From NCBI GenBank assembly GCA_964468205.1, contig CAYXVG010000015.1, positions 56,364 through 120,363 of the forward strand: 64,000 nt of DNA, written 5' to 3'. The notes under the pieces are model-generated. The model made no database searches, was not told the DNA's origin, and worked only from the letters and a program-made list of their open reading frames with translations. This DNA is from CAWELS01 sp964468205 (GTDB taxonomy: Bacteria; Acidobacteriota; Terriglobia; Bryobacterales; Bryobacteraceae). The translations under genes were made by a program, and so were the position numbers. Of this stretch, positions 34,055-43,899 are shown in pieces (position 1 is the first letter of the stretch; each line of letters starts with the position of its first letter).

Positions 34055-34953
34055 CAATGCGGGTTCTTCTCAATCCATTCCTGATGTTTGGCCGCGGCCT
34101 CCTCGTCGCCGAGCAGGAAATAACAGCGGGCGAGCAACATATGGGCGGCGCGCAGGTTTTCGCGCTGCATTCCCTGCAGCCCCAGAGTCTTCTCGCCAAG
34201 TTGAATCGCTTCCTCCGGCTTTCCCTCCCGCTGGAGGGCCTTGGCGCGCTCCAGGTGCGCGGGCCCGAATGACGGAGCGCTCTCGACAATCTCGGCCGCC
34301 AGTTCCAGAGCTTCGCCGCCGCGGGCCTCGCGATTCAAGAAGTCGACGTAACGGTAGGCGGCGGCCGGATCGCTAAGCCCGCTCTTCCGGTTGTAGGCAA
34401 GCGCTTTGCGGAATGCCTCTTCCGCCTTCTCCGGCTGTCCCAGCTTGCTCGCGGCGACACCGATCAGCGTGTTGAGCTGGAGTCCGGCGGCGGCGTTGCC
34501 AGGCGCCATCGCGAGCGTTTTCTCGGCCTCTTCCAGACACAGTTCCTCCTGGTTATGGAGGCAGGCCCACTGGCTCATGTAGTAATGCAACTCCACGTCG
34601 TCCGGCGCGAGCTTCAGGGCGCGTTCGAGCGGATCATTCGCACGCGCGCTCCATTTGCGGTCGTGCAGTAGCAGGCGTGCGGCGGTCTTGAGCAGGGTCA
34701 CGGACTCGGGATGCGCTCTCAAGCCGCGGTCCAGCGTCTCCACGGCCGCCTTCGAGTCGTCAAGACGCATGTGGCAGTCCACCAGCATGAGGTAGACGTC
34801 CTGAGACGCCGATGCGTCCGCGGCGAGCGTGGCTTCGAGCGTCTGCACCGCCTCGCGGACCTCTCCGCGGGCGAGTTGGCCAGCCGCGGCACGGAGAGCC
34901 TCCTCGGCGGCTAGCCCAGAGCTGAGCATGAGAAACAGCATGAGCGTCTTCAT
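34054..34953 (-). CDS. Secreted TPR repeat protein
   Basis: A 299-residue protein with a short signal peptide (MLFLMLSSGLAAEE) followed by seven or eight TPR-like units filling the rest, for example AVETLDRGLRAHPESVTLLKTAARLLL and AEEAFRKALAYNRKSGL. It is sandwiched between two FG-GAP/ASPIC-UnbV genes, overlapping both (ATGA upstream and TGATG downstream). Probable role is a scaffold or adaptor in the compartment of those proteins; this is inferred from co-translation. Confidence 0.88.
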   Translation of the reverse strand: MKTLMLFLMLSSGLAAEEALRAAAGQLARGEVREAVQTLEATLAADASASQDVYLMLVDCHMRLDDSKAAVETLDRGLRAHPESVTLLKTAARLLLHDRKWSARANDPLERALKLAPDDVELHYYMSQWACLHNQEELCLEEAEKTLAMAPGNAAAGLQLNTLIGVAASKLGQPEKAEEAFRKALAYNRKSGLSDPAAAYRYVDFLNREARGGEALELAAEIVESAPSFGPAHLERAKALQREGKPEEAIQLGEKTLGLQGMQRENLRAAHMLLARCYFLLGDEEAAAKHQEWIEKNPH

Positions 34954-36617
34954 GGATCCGGCTCCTCGACCGTCATCGCCTGATCCGCGGCCACGTCTTC
35001 AAGCCGCTGGACGATTCCGCTGGGCCACACGACTTCAACCATCTCGGCTCGGGAAGCTTCGCCCAGCCCGAAATGGACACGGCGGTCGCTGGACGATATG
35101 TAACCGACGCTCGTGGTGACGTGATTGTGCTGTGTCACGCCGCCGGCGGTGACGCTGATGCGCGCTCCGATGCCGTCCCGGTTGCTCTGTGTCCCGGCAA
35201 GGCGGAGGAGCAGCCAGTGACCCGCGTCCGGTGTCGTATTCCGCAGCAACTGCGGGCCGTCGTTCAGGTTGGTGATAACGACATCCACCCGGCCGTCGCC
35301 ATCGAAGTCGCCGAAGGCGGCCCCGCGATGGGCGCGCGGCGCCTGGACCGGCTTGCCAGCGGTCTTGGTCACATCGACGAAGCGATTTCCCGTGTTGCGA
35401 AAGACGCTCGCCGGCAGACGGTAAGGAAGGTTCTCCACCATGCGGGCGTTATCGAGAATGGAGGCGTTGGCCGTGAACAGATCCTTCCAACCGTCATTGT
35501 CGAAGTCGTAGGCGCCTATACCCCAGGCGGTTAGCCGGTGCGTCAACACGGCTAGACCCGACGGCCCCGTCTGGTCCACGAAGCCGCGCCCCTGATTCAG
35601 AAACAACGGGAAGGTATCGCCGATCATCGCGGTCTGAAAGATGTCCGGGCGCCCGTCGTTATTGATGTCGCGGAAATCAGCGCCCATACCGGCAATCGCC
35701 CGCCCGTGCTCGTTGTAAGCCACACCGGTGAATACGGCCACTTCGGAGAACGTCCCATCGCCGTTATTGCGAAAGAGGAAGTTCCGGAAAGTATCGTTCG
35801 AGACAAAAATGTCCATGAAGCCGTTGCCGTCGTAGTCGGCGAAGGCGACGCCCATACCCTTGCCTTCGTGACGGCCAATCCCGGACTCGGCCGAAACATC
35901 AGTGAAGGTGCCGTCTCCATTGTTGCGGTAGAGAATGTTCGGCAGCGGTTCGTAGCTGTTAGGGTGGCAGTAGGCCCGGATACCGAACGAGTAGCATGGA
36001 GGCTCGGTCTCGACGGACCATTTCAAGTAGTTGATCACCAGCAAATCGACGTGCCCGTCGTTGTCGTAGTCCAGCCAGCCGGCGCCGACAGCGAACTGCT
36101 TGCCAAGCCTCGGATGAATGCCGGTGGCCCCGCTTACGGCGGTCACATCCTTGAAAGTGCCGTCTCCCTCGTTGCGGAAGAGATGGTTCCAGTTCACGCC
36201 GGCGACGTAAATGTCCACATGGCCATCATTGTCATAGTCAGCCGTCGCCACCCCCATGCCGTACCCGGTTCCCTCGACGCCTGCCTGGCCGGTAACGTCC
36301 GTGAAGACGCCTCCACCCTCGTTCCGGAAGAGACGGTTCCAGTGGACCTCGCCGCTCTTCTCGAGCGCCGGGATACTCGCCCCGTTTACGAAGTAGATAT
36401 CGAGAAGGCCATCGTTGTCGAAGTCGAGCAGAGCCATTCCGCCGAGCATCGTTTCGATCTGATGCTTGTTCGGTGTTTCGGAGTTATTGAGTTGAAACCG
36501 GATACCAGAGTCCGGTGCAATGTCATCAAACTGGATGAAACCGGCTCGCTCCGCGCTTACCGGAACCAGGGCCAAGGCTATACACGCCAGAAATCGAGTG
36601 GAGTGAGGCAACGACAA
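34950..36617 (-). CDS. Secreted FG-GAP/VCBS repeat protein with ASPIC/UnbV domain (CRTAC1-like), first copy
   Basis: A 555-residue paralogue of the protein at 32357-34054: signal peptide, seven FG-GAP calcium-loop repeats (LDFDNDGLLDIYFVNGA, ADYDNDGHVDIYVAGVN, LDYDNDGHVDLLVINYL, ADYDGNGFMDIFVSND and others) and a C-terminal ASPIC/UnbV domain (VTAGGVTQHNHVTTSVGYISSSDRR). It starts with TTG at 36617, with a TATAAT 13 bases upstream. The three-gene operon lies directly downstream of the regulator gene on the same strand, with a gap of 23 bases. Confidence 0.92.
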   Translation of the reverse strand: MSLPHSTRFLACIALALVPVSAERAGFIQFDDIAPDSGIRFQLNNSETPNKHQIETMLGGMALLDFDNDGLLDIYFVNGASIPALEKSGEVHWNRLFRNEGGGVFTDVTGQAGVEGTGYGMGVATADYDNDGHVDIYVAGVNWNHLFRNEGDGTFKDVTAVSGATGIHPRLGKQFAVGAGWLDYDNDGHVDLLVINYLKWSVETEPPCYSFGIRAYCHPNSYEPLPNILYRNNGDGTFTDVSAESGIGRHEGKGMGVAFADYDGNGFMDIFVSNDTFRNFLFRNNGDGTFSEVAVFTGVAYNEHGRAIAGMGADFRDINNDGRPDIFQTAMIGDTFPLFLNQGRGFVDQTGPSGLAVLTHRLTAWGIGAYDFDNDGWKDLFTANASILDNARMVENLPYRLPASVFRNTGNRFVDVTKTAGKPVQAPRAHRGAAFGDFDGDGRVDVVITNLNDGPQLLRNTTPDAGHWLLLRLAGTQSNRDGIGARISVTAGGVTQHNHVTTSVGYISSSDRRVHFGLGEASRAEMVEVVWPSGIVQRLEDVAADQAMTVEEPDP

Positions 36618-36630
36618 GATCTGTCATCTC

Positions 36631-36636
36631 ATTATA
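36631..36636 (-). promoter_or_regulatory. TATAAT just upstream of the FG-GAP operon
   Basis: On the minus strand a perfect TATAAT lies 13 bases before the TTG at 36617, within the 23-base gap after the regulator stop. It would give a leader of about six bases. The operon could also be read through from the regulator gene. Confidence 0.35.
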
Positions 36637-36640
36637 CCCC

Positions 36641-37960
36641 TTACGAACCGGGGCTCCCGGCCCCGGAACGCGAGGCGATAACCTCGGTCGAGAAAGACGA
36701 ATCGCCCACCGTGGTGAGTTTGAGAAGGACCTCAAAGATCGGCAGTTCCTGATCGGCCTTCCAACCGATATGCTCCAGCCATTGTTCAAAACTCTCCAGG
36801 TTTGAGACGAATTCTCCCGCCGCTTCGGTGGCTTGCATGTTCGTGCCCGCGATCAGAAGAACGTGGCCCGAGTTGTCCAAGTTTGGGAGAGAACAAACGA
36901 CGCCGTAAGCGTCGTAGGGCTCCACGGCCCCGGTCCCGGCAGTATACGTGGAGGGCTGGCCCTTGCCGGGATTTTTGTCGCGTATGAGCGCATTCCCCGA
37001 GTCCGAATCATACTCGATTCGGAAACGGCGGACATCGCTGAACACGCTCGCCACCGGCGTTGACCGTTCGCTGCCCAGGATAATGGAGTTGTGCGATTTG
37101 AGATCCCGTATCTCAAGTCCACGGGCATAGCGGATGGTGACCGCCGAACGGGCGGAATTCATCGTGAGAAAACGGGCAACCGTATTCACGTCGGCCAGAC
37201 TCGTATAGTGGCGCGTGGCGATTGTGGAGTAGATGCGGTCCAGTTGTCCCGGGGACGACTCCCCAGACGCCAGTGATCCGAAGTAACGGCCGCTGAAGTA
37301 GTCTTGGATCGGGACGGATTCGCGCCGTAAGTCCTGGAGGAGAGCAAAGTTGGAGTCTGCGAGAGCGATGAGGGTTGGGCGATCCTCGGAGAACATTCTT
37401 CCCCAGAACGCTCCGGCACGGGTGGGACTTGCATCTGCCGGAGCGGCGATCTTTGCCTCCTGCGCTTCACCATAGAACCATGCCGCGGCCAGGAATAGGA
37501 CCGTGGAAACCGCGAGCGAAACATATATCATCACGGGTGGCGGGCCGGTACGGACGACCGAATCAGCCGACTCCGGTGTGGGCTCCGTCTCTTTGACGGC
37601 GCGCGGTTCGAATACCGGAACATATCCGCCTTTTGGAATGCGCAGGACGACTGGCTCCTCCGCCCCTTCACCGGAGAAGTACGCCGCGAGCCGCTTGCGG
37701 ACTTCCCGGGCTTCCACCCGAACAATATTGTCGCTGGCCGGGTCATAGTCCTCGTCGCGGCCAAAAACCCGGTGACCGATAAACTGCTCATGGATCTCGT
37801 CTTCGCGCCCGGCGTGAGCGCGGTCGCAGACATAGCTGAGGAAGGCTCGCAGCCTGGCTGACCGCCGGAAGCCCCGGCTGTTCGAGATGCGTTCAACGAG
37901 CTCTCTGTAGGAGTCTCCGGCTTCGGGCATTGAGTCTCGTTCTGCTTCCAAGTTGTTCAA
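36641..37960 (-). CDS. Membrane-anchored regulator with N-terminal winged-helix-like domain
   Basis: About 439 residues. The N-terminal 100 residues match a domain common in Acidobacteria and Rhizobiales regulators: SRGFRRSARLRAFLSYVCDR, then DEIHEQFIGHRVFGRDEDYDP and DNIVRVEAREVRKRLAAYF, ending in RIPKGGYVPVF, which is typical of OmpR/CadC-like winged helices. One membrane span follows (residues 143-163), then about 275 residues that would be periplasmic. The design is CadC/ToxR-like: DNA binding inside, sensing outside. TTG 37960 and ATG 37930 are both possible starts. It lies between the FG-GAP operon and the divergent receptor gene and probably regulates both. Confidence 0.72.
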   Translation of the reverse strand: MNNLEAERDSMPEAGDSYRELVERISNSRGFRRSARLRAFLSYVCDRAHAGREDEIHEQFIGHRVFGRDEDYDPASDNIVRVEAREVRKRLAAYFSGEGAEEPVVLRIPKGGYVPVFEPRAVKETEPTPESADSVVRTGPPPVMIYVSLAVSTVLFLAAAWFYGEAQEAKIAAPADASPTRAGAFWGRMFSEDRPTLIALADSNFALLQDLRRESVPIQDYFSGRYFGSLASGESSPGQLDRIYSTIATRHYTSLADVNTVARFLTMNSARSAVTIRYARGLEIRDLKSHNSIILGSERSTPVASVFSDVRRFRIEYDSDSGNALIRDKNPGKGQPSTYTAGTGAVEPYDAYGVVCSLPNLDNSGHVLLIAGTNMQATEAAGEFVSNLESFEQWLEHIGWKADQELPIFEVLLKLTTVGDSSFSTEVIASRSGAGSPGS

Positions 37961-37964
37961 TCTA

Positions 37965-37995
37965 AATTCTCTTTACTGTAAACTTACCGAGAATT
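37965..37995. promoter_or_regulatory. Nested palindromes, candidate operator between regulator and receptor genes
   Basis: The intergenic region has an inverted repeat AATTCTC ... GAGAATT (37965-37971 and 37989-37995) enclosing a perfect 11-base palindrome TTTACTGTAAA (37972-37982). It lies immediately upstream of the regulator gene, where its promoter should be, and about 140 bases from the receptor start. This is the best candidate binding site for the adjacent regulator. No experiment or alignment supports it yet. Confidence 0.35.
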
Positions 37996-38136
37996 CCCCT
38001 GTCTCGCAAGCGATATTTGTTTTATTATGTCACGAGCTAGTAACAGATACGAAGCTCCAAATTCGTTTTGGGGCCTGCTCAGGGGCTTAGACGCCCCCCG
38101 GGAATGGATTTCACGTTGTACACAAGGAGTGTAGCA

Positions 38137-41100
38137 ATGCATCATCTTCTCCGTAGGACGACGCTCCCGTTCGGTGTAATGATCGTCTTACTCAGTCTAC
38201 TGGCGACTCCGCTTTGCTTTGGGCAAGGTGGATTCGGCACAATCCTCGGAACCGTAACTGATGCTTCCGCGGCTAGCATACCGGGCGCGCAGGTTGTCGC
38301 TGTCAGCGACGAGACTGGCACGCGCTTCCAGGCCGTCACGAATGAATACGGCAGTTATCAGGTTCTGCAGTTGCGCCCAGGCATATACACGATCGAAGTT
38401 GAGGCCGAAGGCTTCAAGAAAGTTCAGCGCTCGAACATTGAAGTGCGGGTCGCCGACCGCCTCACCCTGGATTTCACCCTGGACCTCGGCGCGATCACTG
38501 AAACAGTGACCGTCACGAGCGAAGCTCCCCAGCTTCGCACCTCGGACGCTCAGACGGGTGAAGTCGTGGACAACATAATGATCCAGAACTTGCCCCAATT
38601 GCAGCGCGATCCGCTCCAGTTGCTGATTCTCGCCGGAAACGTCGCCGGGAGCGGCAATCGCGCTGCGCCTGGCTCCGACACCCGCATCAACGGCGGACGC
38701 ACCATCGGCATCGAGTACAAGGTTGATGGCGTCACCGCCGGCACGGGCCTGGGCCACAAGGTGGTGGATACGACGCCCACCATGGAAACCGTGGCTGAAT
38801 TCAAGGTCATCACGAATGGCATCTCCGCCGAGTATGGCCGCCTTTCCGGTGGCGCTGTTGAGGTGGTCACCAAAAGCGGAACAAACGACTACCACGGCCA
38901 ACTGTTCGAATACTTCCAGAATGACCATCTGAACGCCAATTCCTGGCAGCAGAACGCGCTTGGCGGCGAGAAAGTCAAGTTCACCCAAAATCTCTTCGGC
39001 GGTGTCGTCGGCGGGCCGGTCCTGATTCCCAAGGTCTACAACGGTAAGAACCGGACCTTCTTCTTCTTCAACTACGAAGGCCTCCGGCGGAGGGAAGGCG
39101 GACGTCTGCAGGAAGCCAACGTCCCGACGGAAAAGGAGCGCCAGGGCGATTTCTCGGAGACCTTCTTCCAGGGGATCCGGCCTGTGCTCTACGATCAGAA
39201 CGGAACGGTAATCTTCGACGAATCGTCAAACCAATACATCCGGCAGGACCTTCTCGGAGACGGATCAAGGATCCCGCAAAGCCGGCTGAGCCCGGTGAGT
39301 TTGGCTCTGCTTGAGTTCACCCCGCTACCGAATCAGTCTCCCTCTCCAGGCACGAGCAGCTTCGCCAACTACGTCGCTCCGCAGGACTCCCGCTCGGAGC
39401 GGGATGTCTTTGGGACCCGCCTTGACCATAACTTCAGCGATGCACACCGCTTTTTCGGACGCTTCACCTACCGTAACTCCGAGAGCGGCCAGACCCGCTG
39501 GCGTGGACCTGCTTCACGAGCAAACCAGAACCGGTCAAAAGAGGCGTTCAACGTAACACTCAATTATGACTGGATGATCAGTCCGACCTTGCTGTTCAAC
39601 GCACGGGCCGGGATGAATCATTGGCCAACTTCCTCTGGCGGTCTGCTTGCACCCGGATTCTCCAGCGCGAATGTTCCGTTCGATCCGATTACCCGCTCCT
39701 TGCTGGGCACCGATAACGTGCCTTTGGTCCGCACGGCCGGCACCTTTTTCATCACGGAGAACGCCACTCAGAACATTCGCAACTACACCACCTACGACGG
39801 CGGCTTCGCGTTCACGAAGATGACCGGCCGCCATACGCTGAAATTCGGTTTCCAGCACACACGGTACTTTGACAACTTCTCCTCGGCGGGCGGCGGCACC
39901 TTCAGCTTCCTCGCCAGCCCGGTACATCAGATCGCCGGTGTCGACTTTGGCTTTGGATCGGACATCTCGAAAGCCTATGGCATGGCCGCCTTCATGGTTG
40001 GCGTCAACAACCAGGCCGGAGTCAACGGCTTCACCACCCGCGCGAACAACTTCAACTACTACGCGGCCTACGTCCAAGACGACTTCAGGGTGAACACGAA
40101 ACTGACGTTGAACCTTGGACTGCGCTGGGACATGGAGTCGCCCATCACAGAGCGTTTCGACAAGCTCTACTTCTGGGATCCCTCCGCTTCCGCGCCGTTC
40201 AGCATTAACCCCGGATATGACTATCAAGCCGAAGTCATCAAGGCCGGATTGGACCCGGCTAAGGTCGCAACGCCTGCCTGGGTGAGCAGTGGTCTTCCCA
40301 CGGGCGCGATTCGGATCGCCAACACCCCTGAGTTCCCGGACCGCAAGGGTAGCTACTATCACTGGAAGCACTTTGCCCCCCGCATCGGCGCCGCTTATCA
40401 ACTCGACAACAAGACCGTACTGCGCGCCTCTTTCGCGATGATGTATCTGCCGACCACAGGATCGGAAAACGCCTATTCCGGCAGCGGTTTAAGCCTTTCC
40501 GACTCGGCCAACGCCGGATGGCACGCCAGCGACGACAACCTCGTGCACCTGATTTCGAACTGGGAAAGTCCGTTCAAGCCGGAGAATGTTACCCCGTATG
40601 AACGAACTACTCAGAAAGCGAATTGGGACGCCACCAGCCCGACGAGTCCGGCCGGCTACAACCGCGAGGTTGACATGCCCAAGGAATATGCCTGGAGTTT
40701 CGGCATCCAACGGCAATTGCCGGCTCGCTTCCTGGTGGAAGCAACCTACAACGGCAATGCCGGACGCGACTTGATCGCGGCCTCGCAAGTTGGCCGCTTC
40801 CCGCGGGACCTCTTTACCGGCGGGCCCGCCGGCGATAACTCGTCGATCTACACGACCCAGATCGCCTCGCCGACGGCGGGTCAGACCCAGAACAATAGCG
40901 TGGTGGGAGAAAAACAGAATCTCGCCATCCTGCAATACCAGTATCCCTATTTCGGCCTAATCAATGTCGGCGGAACCAACATTGGCCGGTCAAACTATCA
41001 CGCCCTCAACATCCGCATTGAAAAACGCTTCAGCGCCGGTCTGTCCGGTTTGTTCAACTACACGCTCAGCAAGGCGCTTGACGACGTCGGCGGAACCAAT

Positions 41101-41820
41101 ACCGCCGACGTTGGTGGCGCAACGGGAAACAACCTCGGCGGCAAGCGCACGCAAAGTGTCGACAACGTCACCGACGTTTACGGCATCAGCCCACTCGATG
41201 AAACCCATGTGGTCCGCTTTGCCTTCAACTATCTGATTCCGGTAGGACGCGGGCGGTCAGCCTTGAGCAGCCCCCAAACCACTGGCGCGAAGATCCTCGA
41301 TCACGTCGTCGGCGGATGGGAAATTGCGGGTTTGGGCTTCTACCGCAGCGGGCGGCCGGTCACCCTTGTTGCTACGACACCCAATATTAACAACAACATC
41401 CGGGTGGAGTGGACCTACGGGAATTTCGTTGACCCATCCAACCCGACGGTAGATAATCCTGCGTTCACGAATAACGACAATGTCTTCTACTCTAGCCGGG
41501 ACGCGCTTCCGGCGAGTCCTGAGCGGCGGTTCTTTAATGCCGCGGACGCCGACAAATTCACCTACGGCAACCTGCCGCCCATCTTTCCGCGGCTACGCAA
41601 TCCGAGCAGTTGGGGCACGGACGTCTCACTCATGAAGTCGTTCTACTTCACCCCCGACAACCGCTACTACCTGCAGTTCCGGATGGAAGGCCGCAACTTC
41701 TTCAACATCCGCGGCTTCGGCAACTACAACACAACCATCGGCACGAAGTACTTCGGCATGATCACCAGCGCTGGACAGGATCCGAGGACGATCCAGATGT
41801 CCCTGCGCTTCGTTTTCTAA
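38137..41820 (+). CDS. Oar-type TonB-dependent receptor with carboxypeptidase-regulatory domain
   Basis: About 1227 residues. A signal peptide (FGVMIVLLSLLATPLCFGQ) is followed by a carboxypeptidase-regulatory-like domain (GTVTDASAASIPGAQVVAVSDETG to about residue 110), a plug domain (TMETVAEFKVITNGISAEYGRLSGG, then VEVVTKSGTNDYHGQLFEY) and a large outer-membrane barrel to a C-terminal aromatic end (SLRFVF). This is the Oar/OmpA-related receptor form expanded in Acidobacteria. Ligand is unknown, often oligosaccharides or peptides. The ATG at 38137 has AAGGAG seven bases upstream. Leader of about 90 bases; strong terminator follows at 41851. Confidence 0.93.
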   Translation: MHHLLRRTTLPFGVMIVLLSLLATPLCFGQGGFGTILGTVTDASAASIPGAQVVAVSDETGTRFQAVTNEYGSYQVLQLRPGIYTIEVEAEGFKKVQRSNIEVRVADRLTLDFTLDLGAITETVTVTSEAPQLRTSDAQTGEVVDNIMIQNLPQLQRDPLQLLILAGNVAGSGNRAAPGSDTRINGGRTIGIEYKVDGVTAGTGLGHKVVDTTPTMETVAEFKVITNGISAEYGRLSGGAVEVVTKSGTNDYHGQLFEYFQNDHLNANSWQQNALGGEKVKFTQNLFGGVVGGPVLIPKVYNGKNRTFFFFNYEGLRRREGGRLQEANVPTEKERQGDFSETFFQGIRPVLYDQNGTVIFDESSNQYIRQDLLGDGSRIPQSRLSPVSLALLEFTPLPNQSPSPGTSSFANYVAPQDSRSERDVFGTRLDHNFSDAHRFFGRFTYRNSESGQTRWRGPASRANQNRSKEAFNVTLNYDWMISPTLLFNARAGMNHWPTSSGGLLAPGFSSANVPFDPITRSLLGTDNVPLVRTAGTFFITENATQNIRNYTTYDGGFAFTKMTGRHTLKFGFQHTRYFDNFSSAGGGTFSFLASPVHQIAGVDFGFGSDISKAYGMAAFMVGVNNQAGVNGFTTRANNFNYYAAYVQDDFRVNTKLTLNLGLRWDMESPITERFDKLYFWDPSASAPFSINPGYDYQAEVIKAGLDPAKVATPAWVSSGLPTGAIRIANTPEFPDRKGSYYHWKHFAPRIGAAYQLDNKTVLRASFAMMYLPTTGSENAYSGSGLSLSDSANAGWHASDDNLVHLISNWESPFKPENVTPYERTTQKANWDATSPTSPAGYNREVDMPKEYAWSFGIQRQLPARFLVEATYNGNAGRDLIAASQVGRFPRDLFTGGPAGDNSSIYTTQIASPTAGQTQNNSVVGEKQNLAILQYQYPYFGLINVGGTNIGRSNYHALNIRIEKRFSAGLSGLFNYTLSKALDDVGGTNTADVGGATGNNLGGKRTQSVDNVTDVYGISPLDETHVVRFAFNYLIPVGRGRSALSSPQTTGAKILDHVVGGWEIAGLGFYRSGRPVTLVATTPNINNNIRVEWTYGNFVDPSNPTVDNPAFTNNDNVFYSSRDALPASPERRFFNAADADKFTYGNLPPIFPRLRNPSSWGTDVSLMKSFYFTPDNRYYLQFRMEGRNFFNIRGFGNYNTTIGTKYFGMITSAGQDPRTIQMSLRFVF

Positions 41821-41850
41821 GAAGCTCCTGCAAACTTAGACCCCCAAAAC

Positions 41851-41890
41851 AGCCGGGAGTCGCGTTTCGACGCGGCGCCCGGCTATTTTT
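41851..41890 (+). terminator. Rho-independent terminator after the receptor gene
   Basis: AGCCGGG and CCCGGCT form a perfect outer stem, with CGCG pairing inside, followed by ATTTTTC. It starts 31 bases after the receptor stop. This is the clearest intrinsic terminator in the window. Confidence 0.8.
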
Positions 41891-42000
41891 CTCTTCCCGG
41901 CTGCGGAAGCGTCCGGCCTGACCGATGAGACTATGTAGGGTGGGCTTCTCGACCCGTGCGCCGGTCTGGCCGGTCTACGTCGCTCGAGGGTCAGCGCTCC

Positions 42001-43899
42001 ATGACCGTTCTCGCTAATGACATGACTGCCGGCGTTCTGAACGAATCCGAGAATCCGCTCCGAATCCTCTACCTGAACCCAAGCTCGGACGAGGCCGCTC
42101 GCGGGCTCGCGACCCTGGAGAGTGCCGGGGTGGCGGCTCGCGCCGACCTCGCGGCCTCCAGGGAAGAATACCGCGGCTTGCTCGCAAAGGGCGATTACGA
42201 CGTTACCATCGCCGACGGCGCTGCCGGCGCGTGGACGGATGCGGAAGTGCTGGAAGACACATTGGCTGTCGATTCCGCCCCGCCGCTGATCTGGGTCTGC
42301 GACTACTCCGAGACGTCGGTCTTCGCCGAAGACGCAGGCGCGGCCGAGGTCGTCTGGCGCGACCGGCTGGTGCAACTGCCCGGGGCGATCCGCCGCGCAG
42401 TCCGGGAAGCCCGGCTCCGTAGCGAGCGGACGCGCGCCGAACTGGCCCTCCGCGCCGCTAATCAGGTGCTCACCGCCCTCATCCGCTGCGCCCCGCTTCC
42501 GATCACCGTGATTGACCGTAGTGGAACCGTGAACGTCTGGAACCCGGCGGCCGAGGAGGTGCTTGGCTGGCCCAAGGAGGAGGTGTTAGGCAACTCCTTG
42601 TCCCAGGTGATGCCCCGGGCCAACGGCCTGGCGCGGCTACTCGAGCGTTCGCTCAACGAGGGCGGCGTCATTGGCGCGGAGACTCCGCAGCGTCGCAAGG
42701 ACGGCGCCACGGTGGACCTGCGCATCTTCAGTGCGCCGCTCACCGACGATGAAGGCTCTATTCAAGGCGTGATTGGAATGCTCGTGGACATAACCGAGCG
42801 CAACCTGATCATCGAAGCGTTCCGTGAGAGCAAGGAACGCTTTCAGAGCGCCTTCGTCTATGCGCCCATCGGCATGGCCATCGGGAGCCTGGAAGGTCGC
42901 ATCTTCCGCGTCAATTCCGCGTTTTGCCGCATGCTCGGCTACGACGAAATGGCGTTGCTGCGGATGCACTGGAAGGACCTGGTGCTTTCCGGCGATCAGG
43001 CGCTGCTGCCGTGCCTAGAGGCCGCTTCCTCCGGGCAAATCGAACTCCGTCTGCGGCACAAAGACGGCCACACGGTACATGTGCAGTGGAACACCTCCGT
43101 CATCGGAGACGCCGCCGGGCAGCCCCAATACTCGATCTGCCAGGTGGTCGACATATCCGCGAGCAAGTCCGCGCAGGAGCAGATTCACCGCTACGCCCGC
43201 GAGCTCGAGCGCAGCAATCGCGACCTGCAGCACTTCGCCTACGTTGCTTCGCACGATTTGCAGGAGCCGCTGCGCATGGTACGGGGATTCATGGATCTGC
43301 TCGCCCGCCGATACCAGGGCAAGCTCGGCTCCGACGCTGACGAGTACATCCGCTACGCTGTCGATGGGGCGGCACGAATGCAGCACCTGATTCGCGGACT
43401 GCTCGCCTACTCCCGCGTCGGCACCGAGGGAAAGAGTTTCGAGCCGGTGGATTCGGGCGTGGCGGTGAACGCGGCGCTGCAGAACCTCCGGGCGGCCCTG
43501 GATGAGAGTCGGGCCGAGGTGACCCACGGTGACCTGCCAATGCTCCCCGCTGACGACGTACAACTCGCGCAACTCTTCCAGAACCTGATCGGCAATGCCT
43601 TGAAATTCCGTTCCACGGAGGCGCCGAAGATTCACGTCAGCGCCACCGACACTGGCGACACTTGGGAGTTCTCCGTTGCCGACAACGGAATTGGCTTCGA
43701 TCCGCAGCATGCCACTCGCATCTTTCAGATGTTCCAGCGTCTCCACGGACAGAACCACTACCCTGGCACCGGTATCGGGCTGGCGCTTTGTAAGCGGATT
43801 ATCGAGCGCCACGGCGGCTGCATCTGGGCCGACGCGGCCCCGGGTAAAGGCGCCACGTTCCACTTCACCGTGCCGAAGGAGGCGGCGCCCGCCGCATGA
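42001..43899 (+). CDS. Sensor histidine kinase with degenerate receiver and two PAS domains
   Basis: About 632 residues, no membrane span, so cytoplasmic. The first 130 residues resemble a receiver domain: the aspartate in DVTIAD aligns with the phospho-acceptor, but the usual acidic pair and the conserved lysine are missing, so it is probably not phosphorylated normally. Two PAS domains follow (from about residues 155 and 280), then a HisKA domain with the phospho-acceptor HDLQEPLRMV (residue about 418) and a HATPase domain (NLIGNALKFRS, ADNGIGFD, GTGIGLALCKRIIERHGG). The ATG at 42001 is the first sensible start. Overlaps the receiver gene by ATGA. Confidence 0.88.
   Translation: MTVLANDMTAGVLNESENPLRILYLNPSSDEAARGLATLESAGVAARADLAASREEYRGLLAKGDYDVTIADGAAGAWTDAEVLEDTLAVDSAPPLIWVCDYSETSVFAEDAGAAEVVWRDRLVQLPGAIRRAVREARLRSERTRAELALRAANQVLTALIRCAPLPITVIDRSGTVNVWNPAAEEVLGWPKEEVLGNSLSQVMPRANGLARLLERSLNEGGVIGAETPQRRKDGATVDLRIFSAPLTDDEGSIQGVIGMLVDITERNLIIEAFRESKERFQSAFVYAPIGMAIGSLEGRIFRVNSAFCRMLGYDEMALLRMHWKDLVLSGDQALLPCLEAASSGQIELRLRHKDGHTVHVQWNTSVIGDAAGQPQYSICQVVDISASKSAQEQIHRYARELERSNRDLQHFAYVASHDLQEPLRMVRGFMDLLARRYQGKLGSDADEYIRYAVDGAARMQHLIRGLLAYSRVGTEGKSFEPVDSGVAVNAALQNLRAALDESRAEVTHGDLPMLPADDVQLAQLFQNLIGNALKFRSTEAPKIHVSATDTGDTWEFSVADNGIGFDPQHATRIFQMFQRLHGQNHYPGTGIGLALCKRIIERHGGCIWADAAPGKGATFHFTVPKEAAPAA

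Noticed and set aside
35706..36752. Long plus-strand open frame (about 348 codons).
   Set aside because: It lies antisense to the FG-GAP protein gene; no family similarity or ribosome binding site is seen.
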